This document shows, one piece after another, positions 1 to 9,699 of a stretch of DNA of 64,000 bases (the stretch's first letter is position 1; each line of letters begins with the position of its first letter). The notes under the pieces are model-generated. The model did not search any database and was not told the DNA's origin. It saw only the letters and a program-made list of their open reading frames with translations. Location: contig NZ_JAAXCQ010000002.1 of assembly GCF_012272855.1 (NCBI RefSeq), positions 62,001 through 126,000 of the forward strand, written 5' to 3'. The position numbers and the translations under genes were made by a program. The stretch comes from Arenibacter sp. 6A1 (GTDB lineage: Bacteria; Bacteroidota; Bacteroidia; Flavobacteriales; Flavobacteriaceae).

Positions 1-85
1 GCCTTTCGGCCGCTTTACGGTAGTGCAGTTCTTCGGCTACCGCCAAAAAATAATGGAAATGTCGTAACTCTAACTGATAACCCAT
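1..85 (-). CDS. LysR-family transcriptional regulator, N-terminal fragment (runs off the window)
   Basis: Reading the minus strand from an ATG at 85 to the window edge gives 28 residues beginning MGYQLELRHFHYFLAVAEEL and continuing with His-Tyr-Arg-Lys-Ala-Ala-Glu-Arg. This is the start of the winged-helix HTH of LysR regulators, in which L-R-x-F-x-x-F-x-x-V-A-E followed by A-A is highly conserved. The rest of the gene lies left of the window. It is divergent from hutH with only 58 bp between start codons, the usual arrangement of a LysR regulator and its target, so it may control the hut genes or respond to histidine or urocanate; that role is inference. A minus-strand -7 box (TAAGTTTG, 131 to 124) fits its promoter. 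Confidence 0.88.
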   Translation of the reverse strand, partial: MGYQLELRHFHYFLAVAEELHYRKAAER

Positions 86-87
86 AG

Positions 88-139
88 TTATTGATTGTTG
101 ATTTATTTGGTATTGGTGATTATCAAACTTAATCAATAA
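88..139. promoter_or_regulatory. Divergent lysR/hutH control region with 9-bp inverted repeat
   Basis: TTATTGATT at 88-96 and its exact reverse complement AATCAATAA at 131-139 frame a 34-bp spacer. The spacer and right arm contain a perfect minus-strand Bacteroidota -7 box (TAAGTTTG, 131-124) for the LysR gene and a weaker plus-strand one (TTTATTTG, 102-109) for hutH. LysR tetramers typically bridge such spaced sites, so this is a candidate operator. Only one copy is present, so the call rests on symmetry and position. Confidence 0.4.
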
Positions 140-143
140 ATTT

Positions 144-1748
144 ATGTTACTAAAAAAAACAACACTCATGTCCACTCATAACAACATATTTCATTTTGGC
201 GATGGCCATTTAACGGCAGGCATTGCCATGGCCATTTCCGAAGGATCTATCCAAGGAAAGCTTTCGGAAAGCACACGAAAAAAGGTTCGAGACAGCAGTG
301 CTATCGTAGCCAATATCGTAGAAAAAGGCGATCCGGTATATGGTATCAATACTGGTTTTGGGCCCTTGTGTACTACGAAGATTTCCAAATCGGAAACTAA
401 AATTTTACAATCCAATATATTACAAAGCCATAGTGTGGGGGTCGGCGCTCCCATAGACAGCGATATTGCCAAATTGATGATGATTTTAAAGGTGCAATCC
501 TTGGCGAAAGGATATTCGGGTATTGCCGAAACAACCTTGGATAGGATTCTATGGCATATAGACCATGACGCTATTCCTGTAGTACCCTCTCAAGGCTCTG
601 TAGGAGCTTCTGGAGATTTGGCGCCATTATCGCATTTATTTTTACCCCTGATCGGACTGGGAAAAGTTGTCTATAAAGGAAAAACAATGACCACGGCAGC
701 ATTGTTTAAAGAGACTGGTTTACAGCCTTTAGACTTAGGACCAAAAGAAGGATTAGCCCTTATCAACGGCACCCAGTTTATTGCTGCACATGCCGTAAAG
801 GTGATCGAAAAAATGCACGCCTGCCTTTCCCATGCCGATATTATAGGCGCTATGATGATTGAGGGTTTACAGGGAAGTGTGAAGCCATTCTTTAGCGAAC
901 TGCACCAATTACGCCCCTTTAAAGGAAACATCCATGTTGCCAATAGAATCCGCCTTTTTTTGGAAGACTCCGAGATCATGGAAAACCATATCGAATGCGA
1001 CCGGGTACAAGACCCCTACTCCCTTAGATGTATGCCACAGGTACACGGGGCCTCCCGAAATGCTTGGTTACATTTAAAGGAATTGCTGGAAATAGAACTC
1101 AACTCGGTTACCGACAACCCCATTATCATAGACGAAAACCTGACCATTAGCGGCGGTAGTTTTCACGGACAACCATTGGCCATGGCCCTAGATTATGCCT
1201 GTTTGGCAGCTTCGGAAATTGGAAATATCGCCGACCGAAGAATATACCTTTCCCTAGAGGGAATCAGCGAGGGAGTCCCTAAATTATTAATGAAGGATAC
1301 CGGCATTAATTCGGGTTATATGATTTTACAGTATACCACCGCAGCGCTGGCCAGTGAAAATAAGGGCCTGTGCTTTCCGTCCAGCGCCGATAGCATACCT
1401 ACCTCTTTGGGGCAGGAAGACCATGTAAGTATGGGATCTATCAGCGGTAGAAAAGCCTTGCAGGTATTAGATAATGTCGCCAAAATTCAGGCCATTGAAT
1501 TACTGACCGCGGCTCAGGCCTTTGAATTTAGAAAGCCCTTGAAGTCTGGGGTCATTTTAGACGAAGTGCATAAGGCCGTTCGCAAAAAAGTAGCCTTCGC
1601 CGAAAAGGATAGGGTTTTTGCCGATGACATTGAAAAAGGAATTGCCCTTATAAAAGACAGAACCATTATCCGTATTGTACAAAAGGTTATGAAGAAACAT
1701 ACCCTTAGCGCAAACAGTCCGTTTGAGGCAGAATTTGAAGTTTATTAA
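144..1748 (+). CDS. hutH: Histidine ammonia-lyase (HutH)
   Basis: Cytoplasmic enzyme that deaminates L-histidine to trans-urocanate, step one of histidine degradation. The MIO cofactor triad Ala-Ser-Gly is at residues 155-157 within GSVGASGDLAPLSH, and the YGINTGFG motif with the catalytic Tyr is at 66-73, both hallmarks of the aromatic amino acid lyase family. The protein is 534 residues when read from the ATG at 144, slightly longer than the usual ~500-510; an in-frame ATG at 168 (MSTHNN) would give 526 and is also possible. It is first in a run with hutI (32 bp gap) and hutU (10 bp gap), so the three are likely cotranscribed. Tyrosine or phenylalanine lyases share the fold, but the hut context settles the substrate. 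Confidence 0.95.
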   Translation: MLLKKTTLMSTHNNIFHFGDGHLTAGIAMAISEGSIQGKLSESTRKKVRDSSAIVANIVEKGDPVYGINTGFGPLCTTKISKSETKILQSNILQSHSVGVGAPIDSDIAKLMMILKVQSLAKGYSGIAETTLDRILWHIDHDAIPVVPSQGSVGASGDLAPLSHLFLPLIGLGKVVYKGKTMTTAALFKETGLQPLDLGPKEGLALINGTQFIAAHAVKVIEKMHACLSHADIIGAMMIEGLQGSVKPFFSELHQLRPFKGNIHVANRIRLFLEDSEIMENHIECDRVQDPYSLRCMPQVHGASRNAWLHLKELLEIELNSVTDNPIIIDENLTISGGSFHGQPLAMALDYACLAASEIGNIADRRIYLSLEGISEGVPKLLMKDTGINSGYMILQYTTAALASENKGLCFPSSADSIPTSLGQEDHVSMGSISGRKALQVLDNVAKIQAIELLTAAQAFEFRKPLKSGVILDEVHKAVRKKVAFAEKDRVFADDIEKGIALIKDRTIIRIVQKVMKKHTLSANSPFEAEFEVY

Positions 1749-1780
1749 TTAGGAATAGGGAAAAACGAAAAAGATTTAAC

Positions 1781-3034
1781 ATGAACAATTATACACTTAT
1801 AGGGCCTTTTAAACAACTTCTGACCATGCACGGACTGCCATTAAAGGGTGCCTTATCGGACCAGGAACTTACTATTATAGAAAATGGCGGCATCATAACC
1901 TACAAGGATAAAATCTATGCCATAGGATCGTATGCCGACTTACAGAAGGAAGCTGTGCCCCTAAAAGCGGCAATAGTTCCTATAGCCTCGGAGATGGTGT
2001 GCATGCCCGGGCTTATCGATTCGCACACCCATATCTGCTTCGGAGGCAGCCGTGCCAAGGATTATGCGCTTCGCAATTCTGGAAAGACCTATTTAGAAAT
2101 TGCCAAGGCTGGCGGCGGCATCTGGGATACCGTTACCCAAACCAGAAAAGCAAGCTCCTCCTTACTAACCGATACCATTAAAGAACGAGCTGGACGACAC
2201 CTACAACAAGGCATTACTACCATTGAGGTAAAAAGTGGCTATGGCCTTTCCGTTGCCGAAGAACTTAAGATGCTAAGAGCGATTGCAGCAGCAAAAAACG
2301 ACTGTGACGCCGATTTGATTCCGACCTGCTTGGCTGCCCATATGATCCCAAAAGATTATAACGGAACCCCCGAAGCTTATTTGGAAGAAATTGCCAATGA
2401 CCTATTTCCTATTCTAAAAGAAGAAGGCCTATCGAACAGAATAGATGCCTTTATAGAGGAAGGGGCCTTTTCCAAAGCGCTAATTGCTCCTTATTTTAAA
2501 AAAGCCCAAGAAATGGGCTTTGATATTACCGTACATGCCGATCAGTTTTCTACCAGTGGCAGTGCCGTTGCAGTAGAATTTGGTGCTGTGAGTGCCGACC
2601 ATTTAGAAGCCAGTACCGAGCAAGAAATAGCGCTTTTGGCCAATAGCAATGTGGTAGCCACAGCACTACCGGGAGCTTCCCTAGGCTTGGGATGCAACTA
2701 TACCCCCGCACGAAAATTATTGGATGCCGGCGCATCTGTGGCCATCGCCAGTGATTGGAACCCGGGATCTGCCCCTATGGGGAACTTACTCCTGCAAGCC
2801 GCCGTCCTGGGAACCTTTGAAAAACTGAGCAATGCCGAAGTACTGGCTGGAATAACGGTTAGGGCCGCCCATGCCCTTAGGATCTCCGATCGCGGTAGTA
2901 TGGTACCGGGAAAATTGGCCGATTTCGTAGCCTTTCCTACTAATAATTATCAAGAAATACTATACCAACAGGGCATGATGGCGCCTGTAAAAGTGTGGAA
3001 AAACGGAGCCCTAGTAGTAAATAAGGAAGCCTAA
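1781..3034 (+). CDS. hutI: Imidazolonepropionase (HutI)
   Basis: Amidohydrolase-superfamily enzyme that opens the ring of 4-imidazolone-5-propionate to give N-formimino-L-glutamate, step three of the Hut pathway. The metal-binding D-S-H-T-H lies at residues 80-84, followed by a later V-H-A-D-Q segment and the S-D-W-N-P-G segment carrying the catalytic Asp near the C-terminal third. The 417-residue length matches the family (~400-420). It lies between hutH and hutU with short gaps, so it is translated from the same probable mRNA. Nothing unusual was seen. Confidence 0.95.
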   Translation: MNNYTLIGPFKQLLTMHGLPLKGALSDQELTIIENGGIITYKDKIYAIGSYADLQKEAVPLKAAIVPIASEMVCMPGLIDSHTHICFGGSRAKDYALRNSGKTYLEIAKAGGGIWDTVTQTRKASSSLLTDTIKERAGRHLQQGITTIEVKSGYGLSVAEELKMLRAIAAAKNDCDADLIPTCLAAHMIPKDYNGTPEAYLEEIANDLFPILKEEGLSNRIDAFIEEGAFSKALIAPYFKKAQEMGFDITVHADQFSTSGSAVAVEFGAVSADHLEASTEQEIALLANSNVVATALPGASLGLGCNYTPARKLLDAGASVAIASDWNPGSAPMGNLLLQAAVLGTFEKLSNAEVLAGITVRAAHALRISDRGSMVPGKLADFVAFPTNNYQEILYQQGMMAPVKVWKNGALVVNKEA

Positions 3035-3044
3035 ACAAAACCAG

Positions 3045-5054
3045 ATGAAGACAGTAGATTTTAAAGCACAGATACTACAAGGGATTCCCTCGGAACTACC
3101 CCCAAAAAGAACCTACCCCGATCATGGCAACCCTGCGCCAAAACGCAAGGACATTCTGAGCAAGGACGAAAAAAAATTGGCCATCCGCAATGCCCTTCGA
3201 TATTTTCCCAAGGCATGGCACCAAGAGCTTGCGATAGAATTTGCCGAGGAATTAAATTCCCTGGGCCGTATTTACATGCATCGCTTTAAGCCCACCTATT
3301 CCATGTATGCCCGTCCGATATCGGAGTATCCGGCACAAACATCCCAAGCCGCTAGTATTATGCTAATGATACAAAATAATCTGGACCCAGCGGTAGCTCA
3401 GCATCCCGAGGAACTCATTACCTATGGTGGCAATGGGGCGGTATTTCAGAATTGGGCACAGTACCTGCTGACCATGCAGTATCTGTCTAATATGACCGAG
3501 GAACAGACCTTACACCTCTATTCTGGCCATCCCATGGGATTGTTTCCCTCATCTAAAGAAGCCCCAAGGGTGGTCGTTACCAATGGCATGATGATCCCCA
3601 ACTATTCACAACCCGACGATTGGGAAAAATACAATGCCCTTGGCGTCACCCAATACGGGCAAATGACAGCCGGTTCTTTTATGTATATAGGGCCACAGGG
3701 GATTGTTCATGGTACGGCCATCACCGTAATGAACGCCTTTAGAAAAGTGCTCAAAGCGGGGGAAACGCCAGCAGGAAAGATATTCCTGACCGCCGGTCTT
3801 GGTGGTATGAGCGGGGCACAACCCAAGGCCGGAAATATAGCAGGTTGTATCACCATTTGCGCCGAGGTGAATTCAGCGGCCGCAAAAAAAAGACATGACC
3901 AAGGATGGGTAGATGAACTTATAGACGATATGGACGCTTTGGTAATACGGGCCAAAAAGGCCGTTGCCAAAAAAGAAGTGGTATCTATAGCCTTTATCGG
4001 GAATATCGTATCGGTTTGGGAGCGGTTTTATGAAGACGGACTCTATATACATCTGGGATCTGATCAAACATCGCTTCACAACCCTTGGTCGGGAGGGTAT
4101 TACCCCGTTTCCCTGAGTTTTGAAACGGCAAACATCCTTATGAGCAAAGATCCGAATGCCTTTAAGGAAGCCGTGCAGGATTCTCTAAAGAGGCAGGTGA
4201 CAGCCATTAACAAGCATACCGAAAAAGGCACTTATTTCTTCGATTATGGCAATGCCTTTTTACTAGAGGCCTCCCGCGCCGGAGCCGATATTATGGCCAG
4301 TAACAACATAGATTTTAAATACCCCTCTTATGTTCAGGATATTCTGGGGCCTATGTGTTTCGATTATGGCTTTGGCCCCTTTAGATGGGTATGTACTTCT
4401 GGGAATAAATCTGACCTACAAAAAACAGATGCCATTGCCCAAAAGGTCATGGAAGAAATAAAAGCCGTTGCTCCGCCAGAGATTCAGCAACAGATGCAAG
4501 ACAATATAAAATGGATCAGGGAAGCCGAGGCCAATCAATTGGTAGTAGGATCGCAGGCAAGGATATTATATGCAGATGCCGAAGGGCGGGCAAAAATCGC
4601 CGATGCCTTTAACCAAGCCATAGCCAACAAAGAAATAGAAGCCCCAATAGTCTTGGGCAGGGACCACCACGACGTTAGCGGTACCGATTCCCCATTTAGG
4701 GAAACCAGCAATATCTACGACGGTAGCAAGTTTACCGCAGATATGGCCATACACAACGTTATTGGCGATAGTTTCAGAGGAGCTACCTGGGTATCTATCC
4801 ATAACGGTGGCGGTGTAGGCTGGGGCGAAGTAATGAACGGCGGATTTGGAATGGTGCTCGACGGATCCCAAGAAGCTTCCAGAAAATTAAAGAATATGCT
4901 CTTCTACGATGTTAACAACGGAATATCTAGAAGGAGCTGGGCCCGCAATAAAGAAGCCTTGTTCGCTATAAAAAGAGAAATGGACCGCACTCCCTCCCTT
5001 AAAGTTACCCTGCCCAATTTGGTGGAAGACGATTTGCTGGAAGGATTGTTTTAA
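3045..5054 (+). CDS. hutU: Urocanate hydratase (HutU), long form
   Basis: Converts urocanate to 4-imidazolone-5-propionate using tightly bound NAD+, step two of histidine degradation. The NAD-binding GLGGMSGAQ is at residues 251-259, and the segment F-G-P-F-R-W-V-C-T-S-G places the conserved active-site Cys at 450. At 669 residues it is about 110 longer than the classical Pseudomonas/Bacillus enzymes (~555) and close to the length of vertebrate urocanases. It starts 10 bp after hutI. A strong 11-bp inverted repeat begins 8 bp after the stop codon, probably ending the hutHIU transcript. Confidence 0.95.
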   Translation: MKTVDFKAQILQGIPSELPPKRTYPDHGNPAPKRKDILSKDEKKLAIRNALRYFPKAWHQELAIEFAEELNSLGRIYMHRFKPTYSMYARPISEYPAQTSQAASIMLMIQNNLDPAVAQHPEELITYGGNGAVFQNWAQYLLTMQYLSNMTEEQTLHLYSGHPMGLFPSSKEAPRVVVTNGMMIPNYSQPDDWEKYNALGVTQYGQMTAGSFMYIGPQGIVHGTAITVMNAFRKVLKAGETPAGKIFLTAGLGGMSGAQPKAGNIAGCITICAEVNSAAAKKRHDQGWVDELIDDMDALVIRAKKAVAKKEVVSIAFIGNIVSVWERFYEDGLYIHLGSDQTSLHNPWSGGYYPVSLSFETANILMSKDPNAFKEAVQDSLKRQVTAINKHTEKGTYFFDYGNAFLLEASRAGADIMASNNIDFKYPSYVQDILGPMCFDYGFGPFRWVCTSGNKSDLQKTDAIAQKVMEEIKAVAPPEIQQQMQDNIKWIREAEANQLVVGSQARILYADAEGRAKIADAFNQAIANKEIEAPIVLGRDHHDVSGTDSPFRETSNIYDGSKFTADMAIHNVIGDSFRGATWVSIHNGGGVGWGEVMNGGFGMVLDGSQEASRKLKNMLFYDVNNGISRRSWARNKEALFAIKREMDRTPSLKVTLPNLVEDDLLEGLF

Positions 5055-5062
5055 TCATCTTC

Positions 5063-5086
5063 AGCCTCCAGATGAATCTGGAGGCT
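5063..5086. repeat. Perfect 11-bp inverted repeat after hutU; left copy of an 18-bp core
   Basis: An 11-bp arm beginning AGCCTCC (5063-5073) and its exact complement (5076-5086) are separated by only 2 bp. No T-run follows, so it is not a textbook intrinsic terminator, although it sits where hutHIU transcription should end. The inner 18 bases (5065-5082) recur without mismatch at 9689-9706, at the far edge of the gene block that separates hutU from hutG. The remainder of 5087-5321 is AT-rich and holds no gene I can recognise. Confidence 0.7.
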
Positions 5087-5321
5087 ATTCTATTGATGAT
5101 ACATCTGAAGATAATTCCAAATTTAATTATTGGAAACTCCTCCCCTTCATAGCGAAAGGAAATCCTTAGGCGCTAAAAAAAAGACCTCCTGCCTTATGAG
5201 TTGTAAGGATAAGCTGTTATTTTTAAGGATAATATACTCCTAATGTAAATTCTTATACGTTTTTGGTTGTGGATACGTTCTCTATAATCAGACCACTTAT
5301 TTAACCAACCAGCATAAATAA

Positions 5322-6179
5322 ATGAAGCCCTGTCCTATTTGTAAAAACACCAAGCCTACATTGAAATACCGTCTTAAGTTTAATGTATTTCAGTGCCCAG
5401 AATGTGATTTTCAATTTTGTCCCGATGCAACTTTTAATAAAAGTTTTGTTTCTGATTTAAACGAGACGACAAGGGAGAAAGCATTGATCAATTTACGGAA
5501 AGAAAATTTTCACCGTATTCTTACCTCTATCAAACAGCATTCCCAACTCCATCAGCACGGTCTAGAAGTAGGTCCTGGATACGGATGGTTCCTAGAGGTT
5601 TGCAAAAATAACGATATTCGTTGCGAAGGTATAGAGCCAGAAACACGTTTTAACGACCGCTACCAAAAAGAAGGACTCTCCGTAGATAACGGTTTTTTTC
5701 CACAGGATATCTCGTCCTCCAAAAAATACGATTTTATAGCCTATAATGATGTCTTCGAACATTTACCCGAGCTGAAAGAAATCATGAAAGCAAATTATGC
5801 TATGCTCCATGAAAATGGACTTTTGATCATTAATGTTCCGATACAGGAAGGTTTAATATATTTTATTTCCAGGCTTGCCTATCGTTTTGGGATAAAATCT
5901 TTATTAAATAGGATGTGGCAATTTAATTTTCACAGTCCCCATTTAAGTTACTTTAATAAACAGACACTATTGAAGTTTTCAAAGGAGAACAATTTTAAGT
6001 TAGAGGATTCCTTTCCTTTAAAAACTATTAATTTATCTGAAATATCAGATAGAATAAAACAAGATAAAAATCAAGGTTTCCTAATGGGCATGGTCACAAA
6101 AGTTGGAGCAGTGATATTATTCCCTTTTTTACAGCTATTCCCAGACACCTACTGCTTTGTATTTCGAAAAGTGTATTAA
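5322..6179 (+). CDS. Class I SAM-dependent methyltransferase with N-terminal zinc ribbon
   Basis: The 285-residue protein opens with a zinc-ribbon-like knuckle (Cys4, Cys7, Cys25, Cys28, with Cys33 nearby), followed by a Rossmann methyltransferase core whose SAM-binding glycine motif (E-V-G-P-G-Y-G) lies near residues 82-88. A D-V-F-E-H-L motif follows, typical of the Methyltransf_11/23 families. Many such zinc-ribbon methyltransferases modify sugars, lipids or secondary metabolites; the acceptor cannot be told. A hydrophobic stretch near the C-terminus may associate with membrane. It is followed by a TMTC-like protein and a glycosyltransferase, so surface glycan or glycolipid modification is the best guess. 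The block is visibly more AT-rich than the hut genes around it. Confidence 0.8.
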   Translation: MKPCPICKNTKPTLKYRLKFNVFQCPECDFQFCPDATFNKSFVSDLNETTREKALINLRKENFHRILTSIKQHSQLHQHGLEVGPGYGWFLEVCKNNDIRCEGIEPETRFNDRYQKEGLSVDNGFFPQDISSSKKYDFIAYNDVFEHLPELKEIMKANYAMLHENGLLIINVPIQEGLIYFISRLAYRFGIKSLLNRMWQFNFHSPHLSYFNKQTLLKFSKENNFKLEDSFPLKTINLSEISDRIKQDKNQGFLMGMVTKVGAVILFPFLQLFPDTYCFVFRKVY

Positions 6180-6299
6180 CAATAAAAGGGGTAATCGTAT
6201 ACTATACACGTCTATAATTCCGTTATGCTACTAATTTAAATTTTATAGAATTATTTGGTTCCTCTTAAAAAAATGAAGATCTGTAAATCATAAAACACT

Positions 6300-8705
6300 A
6301 TGATAAATCTATTTTCAAAGTTTACATATTCTATTTACCAGCTTAGCGGTTTTGACCGAAACCAGCAAAATACGTTTAAGCATCCAATTTTTATTTTACT
6401 TTCTTTCTTTTTGGTTGCCGTAATGCTCCTAGCATACTCCAATCATTTCTACAACGGATTTCATTTTGACGATAGCCATACCATAGAAGATAACCACGCC
6501 ATTAAAGAGCTTAACGTTTCGGCATTTTTCAAGGATGTGACTACCTTTAGTTCCCTCCCCTCCAACCGATCTTACCGGCCCTATACCACCTTGGAAAATG
6601 CCATCGATTATAAGATCGCCGGGGGCTTGCACCCCTTGGCCTTTCACATACATATCTTTATTTTTTTCCTATTCACCTGTGCCACCCTCCTTCTTTTTGT
6701 AAAAAAATTATTAGACCGAATAGAATTCTCCAAATACAATCAGTTTTGGGGACTGTTGGTGGCTGCCGTATTTGGACTTTTATGTGCCAATGCAGAAACG
6801 GTCAATTATATCATCCAACGCTCGGAAATCATAGCCGGATTCTATATATTGTTGGGATTTACAGCCTTTTTAAGTGGTGGAAGATGGCGGAAATGGCACC
6901 TTTATTTAATTTTCCCATTTATCGGTTTTTTTGCCAAGGAAATGGCCCTGGTCTTTTCTCCTTTATTATTTTTATACTTTTTGATTTTTGAGGAAGAAGC
7001 AGACCTTCTGCATTTTTACAGGCCCCATGAGTTTAAAAAATGCCTACGGTCTTTTGCCAAAGTCTTTCCCTCTTTTATTCTGACTCTTGCTTTTTTGGTA
7101 TTTTACTTTAGTATGCTACCGGACACCTTTGCTCCAGGGGGAGCAAACCGATATAATTATCTGATTACCCAGCCGCTAGTCCTATGCCACTATATCCTAA
7201 CCTTTTTTATTCCCTATAACCTTTCTGCAGACACCGATTGGGTGGTCTTTGATTCTATTTTAGATTACCGGGCCATAATGGGAATCATAATTATCTCCCT
7301 ATTACTCTATTTGGCATTGAAAGCTTCTAAAAAAAGAGAGACCAAATTATTCTCTTTTGGGCTGCTTTGGTTCTTTATTGCCCTTTTACCTTCTTCTTCG
7401 GTACTTCCGTTTGCCGAAGTTTTAAATGATCATCGGAGTTTTATTCCTTATATGGGATTGACCATAGCCTTTATTTTCGGAGCCAAATACATCTTGGAAA
7501 CCTACTTACCTAGATTAATCGCTACCACCAAAGGTATGAACGCCTTGGTGTTTTTGGGACTGTTTTTTCTATTTGCCAATGCCTATGGGGTACACCAGCG
7601 CAATAAAGTGTGGAAAGACGACACTAGCCTCTGGTACGATGTTACCCAAAAAAGCCCAAAAAACGGAAGGGGACATATGAACTATGGGTTGGCGCTCATG
7701 GCTACAGGCGATTACACCAAGGCTGAAACCTCCTTTAACAAAGCCTTGGAACTAGCGCCCACATATTCTAGTATCTATATCAATTTGGGGATTTTAAAAA
7801 ATGCCACGGGAGATAAGGATAAGGCTATTGAATATTTTGACAAAGCCTTATCCCTGAATAGCAATAGCCATAAATCCCTTTATTACTACGGCCGCTTCTT
7901 ATTTCAACACAATGATTTTGAAAAGACGATCGTAAATTTAAAAAAGGCCATCGCAATATCACCGAATTTTCTTGATACCCATGAGTTAATTTTAAAGTCG
8001 TACCATCATCTTGAAGATTGGGAGGGCATGAAAAGTTTTGCCAACAGCATTTTAGAAACAAGTCCCAAGGACCACCTGGCCAATAAATACATCGCTATTG
8101 CAGCCAATCAAAAATCTATACACAAGGTACTAGAAGCAGAAATAGCCAACACTCCTAGCCCGGAAAAATATTTAAACCTGAGTTTAAAATATTACAATAA
8201 CGGCCTTTATGAGGACTGCATCCGTGTTGCCAAAATGGCTCTGGAACTAAAAGCTGATTACCCAGGAGCCTATAATAATATTGGGATTGCCAATTTTTAT
8301 TTAATGAATTATAAGGAAGCGATTGAAGCCTATGAAAAAGCATTGAAATTAAAGCCCGACTATCAGCTGGCTAAGAATAATTTAAAAAACGCTTTGGAAA
8401 GGAAAAATAGGTTGGCGATGACAACCGAAGGAATGGACAAAGTGGAATTATCAGAACATTTTATAAACCTCAGTTATAGGTATTACAAGGAGGAGAATTA
8501 TTTGAAGTGTATCACAGCTGCAAAAAAATCGATCGCCATAGTCCCCAATGCCGCTGCCTATAATAATATATGTTCTGCCTATAACCAACTAAAACAATAT
8601 CATAAAGCAATAAAGGCCTGTAAGGAAGCTTTAAAGCTTGTAACCGACCATAAGCTTGCAAACGGAAATTTAAAATATGCACTACAGCAACGAGAGAATC
8701 AATAA
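6300..8705 (+). CDS. TMTC-like multi-pass membrane protein with C-terminal TPR repeats (putative protein O-mannosyltransferase)
   Basis: An 801-residue protein with about ten hydrophobic segments in the first ~430 residues and then a run of tetratricopeptide repeats (three or more, from about residue 450, with A-x-x-x-F/Y-x-x-A-L-x-L-x-P periodicity). The first extracytoplasmic loop holds the acidic pair Asp57-Asp58 in F-D-D-S-H-T, as in GT-C fold glycosyltransferases of the PMT/TMTC class. Flavobacteria O-glycosylate exported proteins, and this layout would suit a mannosyl- or glycosyltransferase using a polyprenyl-phosphate sugar. The next gene encodes a dolichol-phosphate-mannose-synthase-like GT2, the expected donor supplier. 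Function is inferred from domain order; a purely structural TPR role is the alternative. Confidence 0.75.
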   Translation: MINLFSKFTYSIYQLSGFDRNQQNTFKHPIFILLSFFLVAVMLLAYSNHFYNGFHFDDSHTIEDNHAIKELNVSAFFKDVTTFSSLPSNRSYRPYTTLENAIDYKIAGGLHPLAFHIHIFIFFLFTCATLLLFVKKLLDRIEFSKYNQFWGLLVAAVFGLLCANAETVNYIIQRSEIIAGFYILLGFTAFLSGGRWRKWHLYLIFPFIGFFAKEMALVFSPLLFLYFLIFEEEADLLHFYRPHEFKKCLRSFAKVFPSFILTLAFLVFYFSMLPDTFAPGGANRYNYLITQPLVLCHYILTFFIPYNLSADTDWVVFDSILDYRAIMGIIIISLLLYLALKASKKRETKLFSFGLLWFFIALLPSSSVLPFAEVLNDHRSFIPYMGLTIAFIFGAKYILETYLPRLIATTKGMNALVFLGLFFLFANAYGVHQRNKVWKDDTSLWYDVTQKSPKNGRGHMNYGLALMATGDYTKAETSFNKALELAPTYSSIYINLGILKNATGDKDKAIEYFDKALSLNSNSHKSLYYYGRFLFQHNDFEKTIVNLKKAIAISPNFLDTHELILKSYHHLEDWEGMKSFANSILETSPKDHLANKYIAIAANQKSIHKVLEAEIANTPSPEKYLNLSLKYYNNGLYEDCIRVAKMALELKADYPGAYNNIGIANFYLMNYKEAIEAYEKALKLKPDYQLAKNNLKNALERKNRLAMTTEGMDKVELSEHFINLSYRYYKEENYLKCITAAKKSIAIVPNAAAYNNICSAYNQLKQYHKAIKACKEALKLVTDHKLANGNLKYALQQRENQ

Positions 8706-8718
8706 TATAGGGATACAG

Positions 8719-9699
8719 ATGGTAAAATCATCTAGGGATAACCAACATTATTTTTCTTATAAGATAGTGGTAGTAATCCCGTATTTCAACGCTTTTAAGG
8801 AGATTGCACGGGTTGTTTCCAAATTGCCAGACTATATCCATACGGTCATCATTGTAGATGATAAAAGTCCAATTCCCATACCAAAGGCGGCTATTGAGCA
8901 AATTATCAATCCCAAAACGACCCCCTGCTTTTTGGAGAATGACATAAATTTAGGCGTTGGTGGCGCTACAAAAAAAGGGTTCGAAAAGGCTATGGCTATC
9001 GGTGCAGACATCGTCATTAAGGTAGATGCCGATGATCAGATGGACTTAAATTATATTCCCGAATTGTTATCTCCACTAATTTCTCAGAACGCAACAGTCG
9101 CAAAAGGAAATCGATTTAAAGATATGAAGGCCTTGCAAAAAATGCCCGTCATCCGTAGAATAGGAAACTTAGGCTTGTCCTTTCTTATCAAATCGGCCAC
9201 GGGGTATTGGCATAATTTTGACCCTACCAATGGTTTTTTCGCCATAAAAACCGAAGTATTGAAAAAAATAGAATTCTCAAAACTTGCCAACCGTTACTAC
9301 TTCGAAACCTCCTTATTGGCACAATTGTATTTTGAAAAGGCCAAAATAAAGGATGTTCCTATGCCCGCAATCTACGGAGATGAAAAATCGAGTATGAAAA
9401 TTTGGCAAATGCCTTTTGTCTTCAGCCTTCAACTATCAAAAACCTTTATAAAAAGGATCGTAAAAGAATACTTCCTGTACGATTTTAATATCGGATCGGT
9501 ATACTTATTATTTGGCGTCCCTCTTTTTATGTTTGGCCTGATTTTCGGAATATGGGAGTGGATTTACTACGCCTCTATCAATACCTTTGCCCCAACAGGG
9601 ACTATTATGATTGTTACCTTATCTATTATTTTAGGGTTTCAACTCATCCTCCAGGCCATTCAATATGATATTATAAATGCTCCTAAATCCTCCAGATGA
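8719..9699 (+). CDS. GT2 glycosyltransferase, polyprenyl-phosphate sugar synthase-like
   Basis: GT-A fold glycosyltransferase. After the V-V-V-I-P-Y-F-N strand come the nucleotide-sugar-binding V-D-D motif and, about 70 residues on, a V-D-A-D-D-Q metal-binding D-x-D, followed by two C-terminal membrane helices. This matches dolichol/undecaprenyl-phosphate mannosyl- or glucosyltransferases (DPM1 family). I chose the ATG at 8719 (326 residues), 13 bp after the TPR gene; an ATG at 8677 would overlap that gene by 29 bp and add a poorly conserved leader. The stop codon (9697-9699) lies inside the 18-bp repeat that also occurs just after hutU. It probably supplies the lipid-linked sugar for the preceding TMTC-like protein. 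Confidence 0.85.
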   Translation: MVKSSRDNQHYFSYKIVVVIPYFNAFKEIARVVSKLPDYIHTVIIVDDKSPIPIPKAAIEQIINPKTTPCFLENDINLGVGGATKKGFEKAMAIGADIVIKVDADDQMDLNYIPELLSPLISQNATVAKGNRFKDMKALQKMPVIRRIGNLGLSFLIKSATGYWHNFDPTNGFFAIKTEVLKKIEFSKLANRYYFETSLLAQLYFEKAKIKDVPMPAIYGDEKSSMKIWQMPFVFSLQLSKTFIKRIVKEYFLYDFNIGSVYLLFGVPLFMFGLIFGIWEWIYYASINTFAPTGTIMIVTLSIILGFQLILQAIQYDIINAPKSSR

